From Extensimonas soli (lineage in GTDB: Bacteria > Pseudomonadota > Gammaproteobacteria > Burkholderiales > Burkholderiaceae_C), in contig NZ_JARGEL010000024.1 in NCBI RefSeq assembly GCF_029211265.1, positions 62,001-126,000 on the forward strand: a stretch of DNA of 64,000 nt, in the 5' to 3' direction. Position numbers and translations under genes: made by a program. Position 1 is the first letter of the stretch. Every line of letters begins with the position of its first letter. Positions 61,076 to 64,000 of the stretch are shown in pieces. The notes under the pieces were generated by a model. That model did not search any database. It saw only the letters and a list, made by a program, of their open reading frames with translations, and was not told the origin of the DNA.

Positions 61076-62155
61076 TCACCGCAGCGCCGGCAGCCCCGCG
61101 CGCAAGGCGGCTACCGTGCCCTGCCCCATGGCGGCGCCGAACTTCTTGGCCAGGCGCTCGGCCACGTTTTCGTGGTGCGTGTAGTCGATGACGTCTTCGG
61201 CCTTGACGACCTCGCGCGCCACATAGTCGAGGTTGCCGTAGTGGTCGGCAAGGCCCATTTCCACGGCCTGCTGGCCGGTCCAGAACAGGCCGCTGAAGGT
61301 CTCAGGCGTGGGCTTGAGGCGCTCGCCGCGCCCCGCCTTGACCACGCTGATGAACTGCTGGTGGATCTGGTTGAGCATGGCCTGGGCGTATTCGCGCTGC
61401 TTTTCGGTCTGCGGGCTGAAGGGGTCGAGAAAACCCTTGTTCTCGCCCGCGGTGAGCAGGCGGCGCTCGACGCCGAGCTTTTCCATAGCGCCCGTGAAGC
61501 CAAAGCCGTCCATGAGCACGCCTATGCTGCCCACGATGCTGGCTTTATCAACGTAGATTTCGTCGGCGGCTGAGGCGATGTAGTACGCGGCCGAGGCGCA
61601 GGTCTCGCCCACCACGACGTACACGGGCTTCTGGTATTTGGCGCGCAGGCGCACGATTTCGTCGTTGATGATGCCGGCCTGCACGGGGCTGCCGCCGGGC
61701 GAATCAATGCGCAGCACGAGCGCCTTGGCACCCTCGTCCTCGAAGGCGCTGCGCATGCTGTCCACGATGTCGTCGGCGTTGGCGGGCATGTCGGCGGCGA
61801 TTTCGCCCTTGATCTCGACCAGCGCAGTGTGGGGTTTGATGACGTCTGCGCCGGGCGTGTTTTCGTAGAACACGACTGCGCCTATGACCAGCACTACCGC
61901 CAGCCAGGCGAAGCGAAAAAACACCTTCCAGCGGCGCGCGCGGCGCTGCTCTTCGAGCGTGGCGAAGGCAAGTTTTTCGAGCACGGCGCGCTCCCAGCCG
62001 GGCTCTTGTGGCGACGTCTCGAACGAGGCCCGGCGCGGCGCCGCGTTTGCTTCTGTATTAGGAGCTTCTTGCGCCCATGGATTGGGCGTTGGAGGCATAT
62101 TTTGCTCAGGTTCTCGGGGGGCTTCGGGGGGCTGTGGGGCGGCGGGGTCGGTCAT
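61076..62155 (-). CDS. sppA: Signal peptide peptidase, S49 family
   Basis: 359 aa. An N-terminal Pro/Glu-rich cytosolic tail precedes a single transmembrane helix at ~85-103 (FRFAWLAVVLVIGAVVFYEN). The S49 protease domain shows LRIDSPGGSPVQAGIINDEI, VVVGETCASAAYYIASAADEIYVDKASIVGSIGVLMDGF and GRVF-type substitutes later. Short SppA form (one S49 repeat). It degrades cleaved signal peptides in the membrane. The DNA for residues ~19-33 (62059-62104) contains a copy of the dispersed ~44-nt motif. Confidence 0.9.
   Translation of the reverse strand: MTDPAAPQPPEAPREPEQNMPPTPNPWAQEAPNTEANAAPRRASFETSPQEPGWERAVLEKLAFATLEEQRRARRWKVFFRFAWLAVVLVIGAVVFYENTPGADVIKPHTALVEIKGEIAADMPANADDIVDSMRSAFEDEGAKALVLRIDSPGGSPVQAGIINDEIVRLRAKYQKPVYVVVGETCASAAYYIASAADEIYVDKASIVGSIGVLMDGFGFTGAMEKLGVERRLLTAGENKGFLDPFSPQTEKQREYAQAMLNQIHQQFISVVKAGRGERLKPTPETFSGLFWTGQQAVEMGLADHYGNLDYVAREVVKAEDVIDYTHHENVAERLAKKFGAAMGQGTVAALRAGLPALR
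62059..62104 (+). repeat. Dispersed ~44-nt motif, copy D, inside sppA
   Basis: Reads TTAGGAGCTTCTTGCGC then GGGCGTTGGAGGCATATTTT on the + strand, aligning with the other copies. It overlaps the minus-strand sppA coding region and contributes a Pro/Asn/Thr-rich stretch of the N-terminal tail without breaking the frame. Confidence 0.5.
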
Positions 62156-62156
62156 G

Positions 62157-62540
62157 TCAGAACTCGGCGGGGCGAAGATTGTGGGCAGTATGCCAGTGCA
62201 CCATGCCGTCTGCTTCGGTGACGGCGATTTTCACCAGCCCGCCGCGGCAGGGCCCGCCGGCGCAGGCGCCGCTCGTGGGCGCGTAGGCGGCGCCGTGCGT
62301 GGCGCACAGCAGCCACTGGCCGCTCGCGTCGAAAAAACGGTTGGGCTGGTAGTCCATCTCCATCGCGATGTGCGTGCAGCGGTTCAGGTAGGCATGCACC
62401 TGGCCCTCGAAGCGGATGGCGAAGGCGCGGCAGGTCTGGCCGCCATAGACCACGTCGAAGGGCACGGCCAGGCCGCGCTCTTGCAGCTCGCTGCTACGGC
62501 ACAGCGGGATCGCGGCGGATGCGGCAGGTGCGCTGCTCAT
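62157..62540 (-). CDS. Rieske [2Fe-2S] protein
   Basis: 127 aa. The cluster ligands are Cys-x-His (NRCTHIAMEMD) and Cys-x2-His (LLCATHGAAY), 19-20 residues apart with the usual spacing. No transmembrane helix, so it is a soluble small Rieske ferredoxin. It starts 9 bp from the stop of the HAD phosphatase gene and ends 1 bp from sppA, in a compact housekeeping cluster. Confidence 0.93.
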   Translation of the reverse strand: MSSAPAASAAIPLCRSSELQERGLAVPFDVVYGGQTCRAFAIRFEGQVHAYLNRCTHIAMEMDYQPNRFFDASGQWLLCATHGAAYAPTSGACAGGPCRGGLVKIAVTEADGMVHWHTAHNLRPAEF

Positions 62541-62549
62541 GGCCAGGCA

Positions 62550-63281
62550 TCAGGCCGACTGCAGCAGCCAGCCATGCAGCTGCGCCACCGAGGGCGCGAC
62601 ATAGAGCGGCTGCAGCGCGGCGAAGGCTTGCGGATCGTGCGCGCCGTAGGCCACGCCCACGCCGGCGCAGCCCGCGTTCTGCGCCATTTGCAAATCATGC
62701 GTGGTGTCGCCGACCATGAGCACGCGCTCGGGTGCGACGCCGAGCTCGGCCATGAGCTCGTGCAGCATCAGCGGGTGCGGCTTGCCCGCGGTTTCGTCGG
62801 CGGTGCGCGTGGCGTGGAACAGCGCGCGCAGCGCGGCGGCCTGCAGCGCCTCGTCGAGCCCGCGGCGGCTCTTGCCCGTGGCCACGGCCAGCCAATGCCC
62901 GCGCGCGCGCAGCTGCTCGAGCATGGGCAGCACGCCGTCGAACAGGCTGATGTCATTCTGGTGGCGCACGTAATGGTAGCGGTAGCGCCGGTTCAGCTCG
63001 GGGTAGGCCGCAGGCGGCAGGCCGGGCGTGAGGTGCGCAAGCGCTTCGGGCAGGCCCATGCCGATCACGTAGGCGGCGTCCTGGTCTGCCGGCACCGGGC
63101 CGCCCACGTCGCGCACGGCCTCCTGCAGGCAGCGCACGATGATGGCGGTGGAGTCGAACAATGTGCCGTCCCAGTCGAAGGCGATCAGGTCGAAGCGGCG
63201 CGGGCGCTCGGCGGCGGGAGGTGCGGCGGACGCAGCGGACGCAGCAGGCGCAGCAGGTGCAGAGGTAGGCATGGGTTTCAC
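62550..63281 (-). CDS. HAD-superfamily phosphatase (Gph/PGP-like)
   Basis: 243 aa (a second ATG at 63272 is possible). After a Pro/Ala-rich N terminus: motif I FDWDGTLFDS, motif II VATGKSRRGL, Lys in AGKPHPLMLHEL, motif III MVGDTTHDLQMAQNAG. HAD subfamily IA with a helical cap. Probably a phosphoglycolate-phosphatase-like enzyme; the substrate is not certain. It overlaps the rluC-type gene by 4 bp. Confidence 0.9.
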   Translation of the reverse strand: MKPMPTSAPAAPAASAASAAPPAAERPRRFDLIAFDWDGTLFDSTAIIVRCLQEAVRDVGGPVPADQDAAYVIGMGLPEALAHLTPGLPPAAYPELNRRYRYHYVRHQNDISLFDGVLPMLEQLRARGHWLAVATGKSRRGLDEALQAAALRALFHATRTADETAGKPHPLMLHELMAELGVAPERVLMVGDTTHDLQMAQNAGCAGVGVAYGAHDPQAFAALQPLYVAPSVAQLHGWLLQSA

Positions 63282-64000
63282 TCGGTGGGCAAAAAGCCGG
63301 CCAGCTCGGGCGGCAGCTCGGCATGCAGGCGCACGGGCGCGTCCGTGGCCGGGTGGCTGAACTCTAACCGCCAGGCGTGCAAGAACATGCGCTTGAGCCC
63401 GAGCCGCGCGAGGCGCTTGTTGAGCTCGAAGTCGCCGTATTTGTCGTCGCCCGCGATGGGGTGGCCCTGGCTGGCGAGGTGCACGCGGATCTGGTGCGTG
63501 CGCCCGGTCTTGATGGTCACTTCGAGCAGCGTCATCGCGGGCAGGCCCTGGTCAGGCCGCGCGGGCAGGACGCTGCGCACCTGCACCAGCGTGATCGCGC
63601 GCTGGCCCTGCGGATCGTCGGCGCGCGCGATGCGCACGCGCCGCTCGCCCGCGCTGCCGCCTTGCCCAGCCTGGCCCGGCGCGCCCGATGCACCCGATGC
63701 ACCCGGCAACAGATATTTGTGCAGCGGCAGATCGATCACCCTCTTGTTCGCGGGCCACACGCCCGTGACCAGCGCGAGGTAGGTCTTGCCCGTGGCGCGG
63801 CCGCGGAACTGGTCTTGCAGCCGCGTGAGCGCCGAACGCTTTTTCGCTACGAGCAGGATGCCCGAGGTCTCGCGGTCGAGCCGGTGCACGAGCTCCAGAA
63901 AGCGCGCCTCGGGCCGCGCGCGGCGCAATTGCTCGATCACGCCAAAGCTCACGCCGCTGCCGCCATGCACGGCCACGCCCGCGGGCTTGTCGAGCGCGAT
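63278..64000 (-). CDS. rluC: RluC/RluD-family 23S rRNA pseudouridine synthase, 3' part
   Basis: About 240 codons are visible; the 5' end lies beyond base 64000. The frame stays open there and reads LDKPAGVAVHGGSGVSFGVIEQL. The catalytic Asp is in VHRLDRETSGILLVAKK, with KTYLALVTGVWP and GRTHQIRVHLASQGHPIAGDDKYGD further on. A Gly/Ala insert (PGASGASGAPGQAGQGG) lies in the middle. The family isomerises uridines in 23S rRNA; RluC is the likely identity because this gene is usually next to a HAD phosphatase, but the N-terminal S4 domain is not visible. Confidence 0.88.
   Translation of the reverse strand: MALDKPAGVAVHGGSGVSFGVIEQLRRARPEARFLELVHRLDRETSGILLVAKKRSALTRLQDQFRGRATGKTYLALVTGVWPANKRVIDLPLHKYLLPGASGASGAPGQAGQGGSAGERRVRIARADDPQGQRAITLVQVRSVLPARPDQGLPAMTLLEVTIKTGRTHQIRVHLASQGHPIAGDDKYGDFELNKRLARLGLKRMFLHAWRLEFSHPATDAPVRLHAELPPELAGFLPTE

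Overview
The window reads as a high-GC betaproteobacterial chromosome, most likely Comamonadaceae (Burkholderiales). This rests on codon usage, on the rluC / HAD phosphatase / Rieske / sppA block at the right edge, on an SNF2 helicase with a SWIM finger, and on a dispersed ~44-nt motif that I recall as common in that family. No rRNA, tRNA or CRISPR array was recognised.

Layout. 1-6.5 kb: the 3' end of a peptide ABC ATPase gene, an exported metallophosphoesterase facing a DUF4382 lipoprotein, a small exported protein with a duplicated domain, and a PAS-GGDEF-EAL protein. 6.7-15.3 kb: a very large single-chain restriction-modification enzyme and an SNF2 helicase, with REP-like repeats between them. 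15.4-18.1 kb: a thioredoxin-like protein and two coupled multi-haem cytochromes c. 18.2-20.4 kb: an arsenic resistance operon (arsR, arsC, ACR3 pump). 20.5-23.8 kb: a glycosyltransferase, a trpB-like gene interrupted by a 162-bp MITE, and a pyridoxamine-phosphate-oxidase-fold protein. 23.8-26.7 kb: an accessory island read leftward. It holds a three-gene operon (nuclease-like protein, unknown protein, RelE/ParE-like protein) and a HigBA-type pair whose toxin is frameshifted. 26.7-27.5 kb: a TauE/SafE permease.

27.8-38.9 kb carries a compact type II secretion operon (gspE-F-G-H-I-J-K-L-M-N-D), mostly with overlapping or nearly abutting genes. A small lipoprotein and a 535-aa exported protein of different base composition follow. 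41.4-52 kb is a surface-glycan export and assembly locus: a PpiC/EpsD-like foldase, a Wzm/Wzt ABC exporter with a C-terminal Wzt domain, two methyltransferases, a membrane acyltransferase, a 1264-aa methyltransferase-GT2-GT4 fusion and a further GT2. 52-64 kb is mostly housekeeping: ClC channel, glutamine amidotransferase, an accessory AAA ATPase, a YejA-like binding protein, fabI, an IMPACT-family protein, a D-2-hydroxyacid dehydrogenase lacking the usual catalytic Arg, hicBA, sppA, a Rieske protein, a HAD phosphatase and the 3' part of an rluC-type gene.

The most notable observations are four. A pair of near-identical IS630-like MITEs sits in CTAG targets, and one splits trpB with an in-frame insertion. 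The 23.8-26.7 kb island contains a tightly coupled three-gene operon I cannot match to a described system. A ~44-nt motif is dispersed through the window, once inside the sppA coding region. The glycan locus concentrates methyltransferases next to Wzt, which suggests a methyl-capped exported polymer.
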